Assembly (NCBI RefSeq): GCF_029633865.1
Contig: NC_079224.1
Location: 18,255,126-18,319,125 of the forward strand
Direction: 5' to 3'
From: Lampris incognitus
Lineage: Eukaryota; Chordata; Actinopteri; Lampriformes; Lampridae
Length of the DNA stretch: 64,000 bases
In this document: positions 25,726 to 36,829 of the stretch, in pieces
Layout: each line of letters opens with the position of its first letter
Position numbering within the stretch: position 1 is the stretch's first letter
Position numbers and translations under genes: made by a program
The notes under the pieces: generated by a model
The model's database searches: none
What the model saw: the letters and a program-made list of their open reading frames with translations, nothing else
What the model was told of the DNA's origin: nothing

Positions 25726-27681
25726 TTACTACTTCTACTACTACTATCACTACTACTATCGGCTGCTGCCGTTAGGGGTTGACACAGAGGATTATCCGTT
25801 TTCATCTCTTCCCGTCCTCTGCATTTTCCTCTGTTATGCCAGCCACCTGCTTGTCTTCTTTCACCACATCCATAAATCTCCTCTTTGGCCTTCCTCTTTT
25901 CCTCTTGCCTGGCAGCTCCATATTCAGCATCCTTCTCCCAATATACCCGGCATCTCTCCTCTGCACATGTCAAAACCATCTCAATCTTGCCTCTCTTGCT
26001 TTGTCTCCAAACCGTCCAACCTGAGCCGTCCCTCTAATATACTCGTTCCTCATCCTGTCCTTCTTCGTCGCTCCCAATGAAAATCTTAGCATCTTCAACC
26101 CTGCCACCTCCAGCTCCGCCTCCTGTCTTTTTGTTAGTGCCACTGTCTCCAAACCATACAACATAGCTGGTCTCACTACCATCTTGTAAACCTTCCCTTT
26201 AACTCTTGTTGGTACCCTGGTCCTCCCTCTTGTTCACGCATATGTATTCTGTCTTGCTCCTACTGACTTTCATTCCTCTTCTTTCCATTGCATACCTCCA
26301 CCTCTCCAGGCTTTCCTCAACCTTCTCCCCTACTCTCACTACAGATCACAATGTCATTCGCATACATCTAGTCCACGGAGAGTCTTGCCTGATCTCATCT
26401 GTCAACCTGTCCATCACCATTGCAAACAAGAAGGGGCTCAGAACTGATCCTTGATGTAATCCCACCTCCAGCTTGAATCTATCCTGTCATTCCTACTGCA
26501 CACCTCACCACTATCACACTTCCCTCATACATATCCTGCACCACTCCTACATACTTCTGTGCCACTCCCGACTTCCTCATACAATACCACACCTCCTCTC
26601 TCGGCACCCTGTCATATGCTTTCTCTAAATCCACAAAGACACCATGTAACTCCTTCTGACTTTCTTTATACTTCACCGTCAACATTCTCAAAGCAAACAT
26701 CACATCTGTAGTGCTCTTTTGTGGCATGAAACCATACTGCTGCATGCTAATCATCACCTCTCCTCTTAACCTAGCTTCTACTACCCTTTCCCATATCTTC
26801 ATGCTGTGGCTGATCAACTTTATACCTCTGTTGTTGCTACAGTTCTTCACGTCACCCTTATTCTTGAAAATTGGTACCAGTATGCTTCGTCACTATTCCT
26901 TAGGCATCCTCTCAGTTTCCAAGATTGTGTTACATAATCTAGTTAAAAAACTCTACTGCCATCTCTCCTAAACACCTCCATACCTTCAAAGGTATGTCAT
27001 CTGGACCGACCGCCTTTCCACTCTTCATCCTCTTCATACCTGACCTTACTTCCTCCTTGCCAGTCCACCGCATTTCCTTATTCACTGTCCCCACATCATC
27101 CATCCTTCTCTCACTCATTTTCTTCATTCATCAGCCCCTCAAAGTACTCCTTCCACCTTCTCAACACACTCTCCTCCCTTGTCAGCACGTTTCCATCTCT
27201 ATCCTTGATCGCCCTAACCTGCTGCACATCCTTCCCAGCTCAGTCCCTTTGTCGAGCCAATCGTTTCAAGTCCTTTTCTCCTTCCTTGGTGTCCAATCTC
27301 TCACACAACTCACCACATGCCTTTTCCTTTGCCTCTGCCACCTCTCTTGTCACTTTACACTGCATCTACTTGTACTCCTGTGTACTTTCTTCATCTCTCT
27401 GACTAACCCACTTCTTCTTTGCCAACCGCTTCCTCTGTGTGCTTCTCTGTACTTCCTCATTCCACCACCACCAAGTCTCCTTGTCTTCTTTCCTCTGTCC
27501 CGATGACACACAAAGTACCTTCCTAGCTGGCTCCCTCACTTATTTCAGCAGTGGTTGCCCAGCCATCCGGCAACTCTTCACTACCACCCAGTGCCTGTCT
27601 TAACTCCTCCCTGAACTCTGCACAACAGTCTTCTTTAACGTCTACCATTTGATCCTTGGCTCTGCCTTCACTAAAATGGAC
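25726..27681 (-). mobile_element. 5'-truncated RTE-clade LINE inserted in the L1 relic
   Basis: Minus-strand coding pieces in order: EGRAKDQMVDVKEDCC near 27660; MKSGKAVGPDDIP near 27020; an RT segment at 26479-26850 with [31 protein letters not shown] and [30 protein letters not shown] near 26170; and a C-terminal EKRKAKEEIYG part near 25900. It ends in a GTAGTAGTAGAAG-type tail. Frameshifts and stops between the pieces make it inactive. AATTCTCT on both sides (25718-25725 and 27682-27689) is a plausible target duplication. Confidence 0.85.
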
Positions 27682-29827
27682 AATTCTCTGTAAAGCATTA
27701 TGAAATAGATTAGGAAAATATTCCCTAAATTGGTTAGTAATGATAAAAATGGGTTTGTAATGAAAAGTCAGGGGTTTCATAATATTAGAAGGGTTCTTAA
27801 TGTGCTACTGGAAAGACGATGCAAAAGATACGGCAATGTTATCAATAGATGCCCATCTATTTACTGTTTTCACTAGATTTTGATTTGGTGAAATATTTAA
27901 GTGAATTCGACTATTCTACACGAACCCTACTGTAGAAATCTCGACAAACAATAACATAACACCTTTTACTCTCCAACGGTCAATGAGACAATGTTGCTTT
28001 GCCTCTACTTTGTTTTTTCATGTCAGCCATCAAATCACTGGCTATGGCTATGCGCGAATATGAAGAATATCAGGTATTACAATAGGAGGGGTAGAATATC
28101 CAATTTCCTTATATGCTAATGATATCATCCTATTTTTTCTGCTTTAAAGGATAGCATTCTCAGCTTAATAAACCTTACTGAAACAAGTGGTAGCTTCTCT
28201 GGATATGAAATAAACAAATTCATATCAGTACTTCTGCTTCTGAATAAAGAAGAAAGGCAGAAAACGGTAATAGATACCCCATTTATGATCACCAAAGAAA
28301 GTTTCAAGTACCCTGGTATTAATATCACTCTTGAGGTTAAGGGAATACTCCCAGCAAACTATGACCCTCTAGAGGACACAGTAGCAGAGGCACTTAACCG
28401 ATGGTATGATTTGCTAGTATCAATGATGGGATGTATAAATATCATAAAGATGTCAGTGCTACCAAAATGGTTATATCTTTTCCGGTCAATTCCACTCCCT
28501 ATATCTTACACACTTTTTAACAAACTTGACAAAATGTTTAGCCAATTTATTTGGAACAATAAAAAAAATCATCTAGACTTCACTATAAACTGGGGCGGGG
28601 GGTTCTATTACCCAATCTGAGATGGTATTACTGGGCTGCCTAATTCCCTGTTGACTTCAACAGTGTCTTATTTTTCTCCATCTACGCCCCAGATGTGGGT
28701 TGACATCAAACAAAAATCTATCCAAGACCCTCCATTAAACTTATTCATGTATTCTTTAGATATTAAAACTGAAAATATGGACAAGGATTCATATCAATCT
28801 GGTTGTCTGTACATAAATATGTGAACCCATAACAATATCTCAATTTATTCATATCTGGGGAAATGATAAATTCACACCTGGCAAAGTGGACGGGGGGATT
28901 TAAAATGTGGGTTAACAGGGTTATTAAAAAAATCTCAGCTCTTTATACAGACGGGACTTAGCTTTCATTTGATCAATTATGTGGAAAATATCAAATTCCT
29001 AGGAAACATTTTTTTCAGATACTTACAGCGAAGGAGCTTCATATTATCGGAGTACAAAAAGATAACACTCATACCACCATTGCTGATAATTGAAAAAAAT
29101 GTACTTGAAAGTATAAACAATAGAGGCCATATATCAAGATTTTATAATTTGTTGATGACAAATTCTGAGTTATCATTAGACAAACGAAACGCTTTGGAGA
29201 ACAAATGTACATGAAAATATTGATATAGCAGTTTGAGAAATGGCCTATTTGAAAGCACAAAAACAAACTATAAATACAAGTCTTAAATCATTGCAATATA
29301 AATGGCTAATGAGAATATACATATCCCCTGTGAAAATCAATAAGATGTCTCCTAGCATCCCAGATTGGTGTGTGAAATGTTCAGAGGAGGAGGAAACTCT
29401 ATTACACTGTGTTTGGGAGTGCTCACAGATTCAATTATTTTGAAAAGAAATCATATAACGTCTTTCGCAGATTGTAAATAAGAATGTCTTGTGCAGTGCC
29501 AGACTTTGTATACTTGGAATTTACCCAGAATATCCTTCAGTAACAAGGGAACAAACGCTAGTAATTGACTTCGGACTTCTTCAGGCTGGAAAAGTGATTA
29601 CATTATACTGGAAGACTGCAACTCCTCTATCAGTAAACAGAGGGATAAAAGAACTGTCAAGGTGATACTAAAGGGAAACGGAAGAACTTTGCTCATATTT
29701 GAACTCTTTTCATGGACTTCTTGGAAAATACAAATACAAACAATATCTGAAGTGTAGGATGTCAATGAAGGGATATGCTGTGTACTGTACATCATTGTAT
29801 AGTGTGAATACTTGCAAATGTAAACTC

Positions 29828-30273
29828 CTTTTTTCTTTAATTTTGATTTCCCCCCCTTTTTCTCCTCAATTGTGCTTGGCCAATTACCCCACTCTTCCAA
29901 GCCGTCCCAGTCACTGCTCCATCCCCTCTGCTGATCCGGGGAGGGCTGCAGACTACTACATGCCTCCTCCGATACATGTGGAGTCGCCAGCCGTTTCTTT
30001 CTCACCTGACAGTGGGGAGTTTCACCAAGGGGACGTAGCATGTGGGAGGATCACGCTATTCCCCCCCCCCCCCCAACAGGCACCCTGACCGACCAGAGGA
30101 GGTGCTAGTGCAGTGACCAGGACACATAGCCATATCCGGCTTCCCACCCGCAGGCATGGCCAGTTGTGTCTGTAGGGATGCCCGACCAAACCAGAGGTAA
30201 CACGGGAATTCGAACGGGCGACCCCCGTGTTGGTAGGCGACGGAATAGACCGCCATACTACCCGGACGCCCCC
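29828..30273 (-). mobile_element. SINE family 1, full length, in the L1 relic
   Basis: Minus-strand copy ending at the tRNA-like head (complement of TACCCGGACGCCC) near 30270. AAATGTAAACTC lies at both 29816-29827 and 30274-30285, a perfect 12-bp target duplication. It is inserted near the 3' end of the L1 relic. Confidence 0.93.
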
Positions 30274-30460
30274 AAATGTAAACTCTGCCCTTTTTCTTTC
30301 TTTCTTTTTTTTTCATTTTACTGTCTACTTTTTTCTATTATTTATCTATTTTGTGGGTAGTTGGGTCAATGTAAATGTTTAGTTATTCAATGTGTGTCCA
30401 TTCTATACTACTAAAACCTCAATACATACTATATTAGAGGAAGAAAAAAAATTCCTCACC

Positions 30461-30632
30461 TCAGTTGTAAAGCATTTCTCCTACCAGCATATGCTTGGCT
30501 AAGACACGATGAATTATGTACCCTCACAAATTACCAGTCCTTCAGCCGTCTGGCAACCAATTAAAATTTTAAGATACAGATGTTGTAGACATTCTGCTAG
30601 CTTTCACTAGCAGTTCACTTGGAGTTCTTTTT

Positions 30633-30676
<44 letters not shown>

Positions 30677-32085
30677 TGTACATATGTAGGTTTGTTTTCG
30701 TGTGTTGGTTAACTCAAAAGACCTGGCAGCCATTGCATTTATGTCATACGCTAAGGAATTAAATATTCATCAAGTGCAGTTTCTGAACCATTATCTTTAA
30801 TACTTGTAGGTATTTTAGTGTACGGCCAGAGACTGCTGTGTTCAGCTCGTTTTATGTGTGGTAGTAAATGCTGTGTGACTCCGAATACATGCAAGTGTGA
30901 GGCCTGTGCATTTCGACAGATGGGCTCATGTACAACACACACACTTGTCTCACAGATCTTGTACACACACTATTTCTTTCTTATTGCAATGTTGCACATT
31001 CCCTTGTGCAGCATTTCCACACCAAGGAAAGCAGTATAATTCACTTAGAATACATCTATGTAAATTCAATTTAATTAGCGCAACATATTGAAAAGAAACA
31101 ACATAGATGAGAATTGATGCTATTAGATTGAATTGAATTAAAGCAACATCCAGTCATACTGTATACTGATCTCTGTCCAAAAGTAGAAAAAAAAATTAAG
31201 TACTCGGACACGACAGTCGTCATGCTGTGACGTCACTAAGATAAAACATTTCATTTTAGTGAAAGCGGTTAAATGTGCCCGAGAGAGCAAATTTAGATTT
31301 TGTTCTTTGGACCATAACCAATAACACTTCTCAAAGAAAAACAAAAGGAAAAAGCTCCCCAAATCTCATTTTGTTGGAAGAAGTGATAATTTCTGCAGGG
31401 CATTCTCCTGCCAGAGTCTGAGAAGCCTCTTCAGACTTTTTATTTTGATAACCTTGCCGGTTAAAGTCTCAGTTGTCTGGTCTCGGGCCTTTGGAAGAGA
31501 ATTGCCAGTGAATGCAAATGCTATAGTAATTGTTATTGTGGTGGGTTTTTCCTCTTTAGGCTTAAAGGTAATATGACACAGTGTCACTGGGAGCTCTGCT
31601 TCTAACCTGGGAGTGGTGGGTCACGGCCCATCCCTGAGCGGTCCATATCTCCGTCTGCTTGTGCTGACTGGGCAAGACAGCGGTGTTGATAAGGCCGAGC
31701 TATCTGCTGTGGAAAGCGAGGTTGCAGAGGATGTGACGCTCTGTTCCAGACGGTCGGGGACGGGCAGGATGACTCCTCTTAGATATGTATTGCCGGTGAC
31801 CAGAATGCTGACAACGTGACTTTGGTTAATGTGAGTCAACCGCAGGTCTAGGGAAGTGTTTAAATACTCCCTGTCATGAAGTAACCTTTAGAATTGGGTG
31901 GCATTACACAATGTCTACACTTGTACCGCTTGTCTCTGTTCTCCTCGATCGTGCTTCAATAAATGTTCCCGTGTTAGACATCCAAGTCTCTTGAACCTTC
32001 TTTAGTGGCAAGTTGGCCTTTTCTGCAACAATCTCCTTCAGTTATGTCCCCACTCACAGAAATAAGACCAAAAGTCTGCATATAC
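30461..32085. other. Non-coding, nothing firmly recognised
   Basis: Contains a (GT)n array at 30630-30674. The stretch 31850-31990 with AATAAATGTTCCCG and a following CTTGAACCTTCTTTAG has the feel of the end of a long terminal repeat, but I found no partner. Confidence 0.35.
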
Positions 32086-32524
32086 GGGTGTGCGGGTGGC
32101 GTGGCGGTCTATTCCATTGTCTACCAACACAGGGCTCGCCAGTTCAAATCCCTGTGTTACCTCCAGCTTGGTCGGGCATTCCTACAGACACAGTTGGCCA
32201 TAGTATCTGCGGGTGGGAAGCTGGATGTGGGTATGTGTCCTGGTCGCTGCACTAGCACCTCCTCTGGTCGGTCGGGGTGCCTGTTTGGGGGGTGTACTGG
32301 GGGGGAATAGCGTGATCCTCCCACACACTACGTCCCCCTGGTGAAACTCCTCACTGTCAGGTGAAAAGAAGCGGCTGGCGACTCCGCGTGTATCGGAGGA
32401 GGCATGTGGTAGTCTGCAACCCTCCCCGGATCGGCAGAGGGGGGTGGAGCAGCGACCAGGACGGCTCGGAAGAGTGGAGTAATTGGCCAAGTACAATTGG
32501 GGAGAAAAAGGGGCAAAAAAATAA
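32086..32524 (+). mobile_element. SINE family 1, full length
   Basis: Head GGGTGGCGTGGCGGTCTATT, tRNA-like TACCAACACAGGGCTCGCC, body and terminal GAGTGGAGTAATTGGCC then an A-rich end. Slightly more diverged than the 20420 copy. Flanks AAAAGTCTG and AAAAGATCTG are a possible imperfect target duplication. Nothing recognised from 32525 to 33289. Confidence 0.9.
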
Positions 32525-33289
32525 AAGATCTGTTAGATTCTTAGACCCTCCTGGATATTCTTACAGACTGTTGGTTGTTCTGCTAGTGATGTCACTTCTG
32601 TATTTAATGTCAGCGTCACACCAAGTCAAAACTTTTGCATTTGCAAATCAATAACTTGCTGATCAGTACAGCTTGTACTGTTCTCCAGACTCTATCATTG
32701 CATATACAAATATGCAAATACACTTGTTTTTGTATACATGTGGAGTCACATATACAGTCTTGTGTCCACTGTGTGTTCTCCTACACTGCATATGAGCTTC
32801 TGTCTATCTGAATATGAATGCTGTTATGTTATACTATGTGGGTGTCGTTAGACTTCCAGACCAAAGCTACAAGGACAAGTGGTTTCTGTACATCTGGTGA
32901 ACCGGGTGAATCTTATTGTATGATGAGTAAAAAAACAAAAAACATATATACTTTAGACTGTTAGCTGTACTGGTGCTCCCCTTTAATACGCATTTTCCGT
33001 TTGAGGCGACGGATGAAATGCGGTGTGCCGGGTGAAAGGAAGCGTGTGGAGGTGTGCAGTGAGACTGCGCCTCCTGTCACAGTCGTGCTGCTAGTGGAGA
33101 AGAGCGTGGAACAGGTGCTGTGATGTGTCTCTGACAGCAGATTGCATAACGCTGTACGCTGCTCGAGTCATTGCCAGTACCGAGGTCGAACAGAGGAAAA
33201 GTTCCCATAATGTTTACCCATCATAGTCTTCCTTAGTTCACTTCTACTGAGCCATGTGACAAGGCGCTCCCCCCTGACTCCGTGCGCGT

Positions 33290-33706
33290 GTGAGAGAGGG
33301 TGTGTGTGTATGTGTGTGTGTGTGTGTGTGTGCATGCACGAGAGAGAGAGGAAGAGGGTGTGTGTGTTTGTGTGTGCGCAAGAGAGAGGGAGAGAAAGGG
33401 TGTGTGTGCGCGAGAGAGAGTGAGGGGGCAAGAGAGATAGAGGGAGAGAGAGAGGGTGTGTGTGCAAGAGAGAGAAAGTGAGAGGGTGAGAGAGGGAGAG
33501 AGAGAGTGAGAGAGGGGGGTGCGCAAGAGAGCGAATGAGAGGGAGAGAGAGAGATAGAGGGAGAGAGAGAGAGGGTGTGTGTGCAAGAGAGAGAGTGAGG
33601 GAGAGAGAGAGATAGAGGGATAGAGAGAGAGGGTGTGTGTGCAAGAGAGAGAGTGAGGGGGAGAGAGAGATAGAGGGAGAGAGAGGGGGGGTGCGCAAGA
33701 GAGAAT
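33290..33706. repeat. GT/GA compound minisatellite
   Basis: Purine-rich plus strand. A GT block, then repeated 40-60 base units of GTGTGTGTGCAAGAGAGAG plus GAGGGAGAGAGAGATAGAGG. Long Ser/Leu/His frames on the minus strand are artefacts. Confidence 0.95.
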
Positions 33707-33861
33707 TTGAATAAACTTGAATATTTAAAACAAGTCTTTAACAAAAAATGATCAAAAACAGACTTGATATCTTTTTAACAATAGAAACAATATTTGTCAA
33801 ATTACAAACAAGTACTTAACATGCATCTTTAACATTCCCAACAATAATCATTCATCAACAG

Positions 33862-33863
<2 letters not shown>

Positions 33864-33915
<52 letters not shown>
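33864..33915. repeat. (GA)n microsatellite
   Basis: About 25 GA units. Confidence 0.97.
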
Positions 33916-33916
<1 letters not shown>

Positions 33917-34006
33917 CGGCGGGGGGGGGTGTTTGTGTATTTATTTTTAGTGTTCATTTTATATTTAGATGAGAGATATAGCATCCTGAAAAGAAAGCGT
34001 TTGCAA

Positions 34007-34008
<2 letters not shown>

Positions 34009-34063
<55 letters not shown>
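34009..34063. repeat. (GT)n microsatellite
   Basis: About 27 GT units. 34064-34825 shows only a short GATA-type repeat (34360-34388) and no supported gene. Confidence 0.97.
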
Positions 34064-34065
<2 letters not shown>

Positions 34066-34825
34066 ATGCTTGAAATTGTATGCTAGGCAGAAAGTAACAT
34101 TAACTGCTGACACTCCGCTCAACAAGGAGCCCGGTGGTTGGCTTGCTGCTTGTCAAAAATAGATGAATATTTCTAGGAAATAACTGATTAAACCAAAGTG
34201 ATCACGATGCTCTGTCAAAATATACACTCAACTGTGTTTGCAAAAATGAAACGGCGTTGACAATCTCTTTAGCTTGTTGTCCTCTTATTGTGTCAGTCTC
34301 TCAGGATTTGTTTCCCATACACATTCCCCCTTTTCCTCTGTCTTTGCTATATATGCATGTCTATCTATCTATCAATCTATCTATCTGGCCAGCTAGTTAG
34401 CGAGCTAGCTTTGTGTCTTTCTGTGTGTGTCTATGGTTGGTTGGTACGTTGATGCATATTCTATTAGAAAAGCGTGTTGACATGCAGAATGCTGATTGAA
34501 GTAGTATTTGCTGTGAGGATTAGAACTCTGCTCTTCCATTTCTTCAGCAGAGTGTTTTTTAATGCTGAGCTTAAAACCTGCCAAATGCCCATCATCCTAT
34601 CTCCAGTTGTCAAATAGCTATCTGCATGCACTTTCTATCCGTGCCCTGAAGTAGACTGCCATGTGTGGCAAACTGGAATTGGGTTGGGACAAGATATCTT
34701 ATTTGATGTACTCAACACGAACATCTATTTGTTCAGTTTATGAACACAAATACGCTCTATTTCCTCCAGAAATGTAAAGACCAATTGAAAGACCAAATCC
34801 ATGAAGATGGGGCCCTGTTGGAGGG

Positions 34826-34889
34826 ATTTGTGTTCAGTCCCTAAACCTATCCATGGATTGTCAGATAGGTTTAGGGACTGAACACAAAT
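34826..34889. repeat. Perfect 26-bp inverted repeat
   Basis: Arms 34826-34851 and 34864-34889 are exact reverse complements around a 12-base loop (CATGGATTGTCA). Flanking bases do not pair, so the arms have sharp ends. It could be a tiny fold-back element, a hairpin RNA precursor or a recent inverted duplication. Confidence 0.9.
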
Positions 34890-35052
34890 GGGGTAGTCCC
34901 CCCCCCCATACTGATCACATGAGTCACATGATTCATGATCAGCAAAAAAAAGCATCTCTCTCTAATGAACCGTAAAGTAATAATGAAGATGACATTTAAA
35001 CAGTGAGACGATGCTAGTTTTCCATCTCGACGAGGTTCACCTATTAGTCTTA

Positions 35053-35457
35053 TGCCCCTTTTCCATTACATGGTGCTGGCTCGGCTCAACTCGACTCGAC
35101 TCGCTTCTGTGTTGTTTTCCATTGCCGTAACGCTACCCCTCAGTGTAGCTGGATTTTCGGCTCTCCGTTTTTCTTTTTCAATTTCAAAATGTACCTTTAA
35201 GATAACTCCCTTTCAACCGCTTCGGTATTTAAAAGTGCCGGGTGATATCCCATGCGCGCATTGATGATGCAGTGACGCGTTTCTCTGACCAGTCAGAGGT
35301 CTGCATTGATTTTGGTACCCGCTGCAGTTTTTTTTTTTGGAAAAGGTGGTGCCAGAAAAGTCGTAACAGTTACCAAAATGCCGGTACTTTCCAGTAATGG
35401 AAAACGAAAAAAGGGCGAGTGGAGTTGAGCCGGTACCATATAGTGGAAAAGGGGCAT
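35053..35457. mobile_element. MITE with TTA target duplication (Harbinger-like)
   Basis: Ends TGCCCCTTTTCCATTA and its inverted counterpart TAGTGGAAAAGGGGCA, with further subterminal pairing (GGCTCGGCTCAACTCGACTC versus GAGTTGAGCCGG). TTA lies at 35050-35052 and 35458-35460. TTA duplications fit PIF/Harbinger insertion. 405 bp, non-coding. Confidence 0.8.
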
Positions 35458-35460
35458 TAG

Positions 35461-35592
35461 AGGGTTCTTTATTCTCTCTCTCCCTCCTCTCTCTTGTCCA
35501 CCTTCTCTGTTCTTTCTAACCTCTCTGCTCCTCTGCATCTCCATTTACACCACCGACTCCCGCTGTCTCTCTCTATGTCTCTGACCCACTGG

Positions 35593-35623
<31 letters not shown>

Positions 35624-36087
35624 ATGTATAACATAAAGGCGGGTCTATCCAGCCATAGAGGTGAGTACAGTCATCAGCCATTTAGCTCCAGCATCCAGGT
35701 GAAAAGTTAAAGGTGAGGGGTTGTTGCTTTCATGGCTGAGAGCATGTGGAATGACGTATCTGAGGAAGTCAGGATCAGCAAAGTGTTGGTTCATTCAAAT
35801 AAACCACTTTTTTTTTTGGTATGACAATTGTTACTTTGTTTTTATTTCACGTTTACACAGGAATGTGACAATGTAACATTGCTAATATGGAAATACAAAA
35901 TGTGTGACATTGTAGGTAGGATACAACAATAGTCATTTCATATAGTATTGCTAATACTACCAACTAAGGGTTGTCAAATGTTGCATTGTTTTTATGACAT
36001 GTATTAACAGAGAATTTACAAATTGAAATGTGTAATATATGACATTGTAGGTTTCAACTATAGTCATCCTATAAAGTGTTGATAATA
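35461..36087. other. 3' flank of the toxin-like pseudogene, non-coding
   Basis: Contains a (GAT)n block at 35594-35622. A (TATAGTCAT..TATA.AGT.TTG.TAATACTACCAACTA) segment appears twice (35930-35968 and 36056-36100), a short local duplication reaching the pseudogene's stop codon. Confidence 0.5.
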
Positions 36088-36269
36088 CTACCAACTAGGA
36101 ATCATTTCAACACCGTGAATCAACAGGTCTTCATCGTCATAACCCCTCTTCAAAATCAATTCTCCGTAGTGGGCAGGTATAACCCTCTCCATTCCTGAAA
36201 ACAGATCTTTGAACACCACAGTCAAATCTTCACTTAACTTAATTCGAATGATATTGACATTGTCTAGAC

Positions 36270-36829
36270 CAGGGTTTCTCAACCGGGGGTCCGCGGACCC
36301 CTAGTGGTCCGTGGTGTAATTGCAAGGGGTCCGTGAAAATAAAATATCTTTAAAAAAAAGATCCTATGACATTTATAGAAATAGGATTATTTTACTCAAA
36401 TGTGACTGAGACCTTTATCTACCTAAACTATAAAGGGTAACAGGACTTTTTTCTCTAATTACATCTGTTTCACAAGTGTAATTTATTGTATTTTAATAAG
36501 AGATCTCGCTCCCGTTTGCATTGTTAAAAGTTACTCCATAAAATTCTGTTGTTACATATATCTGAAAGTTACTGAATACATATTCTGTTTTGTTACATAT
36601 ATCTGAAAGTTACTGCATAAGAATTATGTTTTGTTATATCTAAGTTACAACTGAAAGCTCTTATTTTTGCCCCAAAGAGTGAATAAATGCTATAATGCAA
36701 TTTAAAATGCAGTTTCTACTGTTTCTATCAAATTGCAACCCCCCTCCCCCAAGATCAGGTGGAGGGGTCCTCAGGGTAGATCAAAAATACGCAGGGGGTC
36801 CAGCACCCCAAAAAGGTTGAGAACCACTG
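36270..36829. mobile_element. Non-autonomous hAT element in the toxin-like pseudogene
   Basis: Termini CAGGGTTTCTCAACC and GGTTGAGAACCACTG are imperfect inverted repeats. A perfect 8-bp duplication GTCTAGAC lies at 36262-36269 and 36830-36837, the hAT signature. The open frame of the host sequence approaches from the right and resumes on the left, so it hit coding sequence. 560 bp, no transposase. Confidence 0.95.

Larger units (their letters stand above)
24370..30460 (+). mobile_element. L1-clade LINE relic with three nested insertions
   Basis: Pieces of one plus-strand ORF2 are readable. A post-endonuclease segment (24380-24670) has WEAFKAYRHEIIRSY. A linker/RT start (25151-25550) has GPDGIPMEFY. 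At 25690-25720 is ISLIGSYTKIL. After the RTE insert come fragments similar to the RT palm (27700-28010), ANDIILFF near 28117 where FADD is expected, LPKWLYLFRSIP (28460-28500), and a C-terminal Cys/His segment WCVKCSEEEETLLHCVWEC near 29370. Many stops and frameshifts mean it is dead. The interrupting copies are listed separately. The 3' end is an A-rich segment near 30450. Confidence 0.75.

Noticed and set aside
31720..31985. Possible solo LTR (AATAAA, then a CTTGAACCTTCT primer-site-like end)
   Set aside because: No second copy, no clear TG...CA ends and no target duplication found.
33168..33744. Overlapping Ser/Leu/His-rich frames of 100-176 codons
   Set aside because: Products of the GT/GA repeat; three frames are open in parallel.
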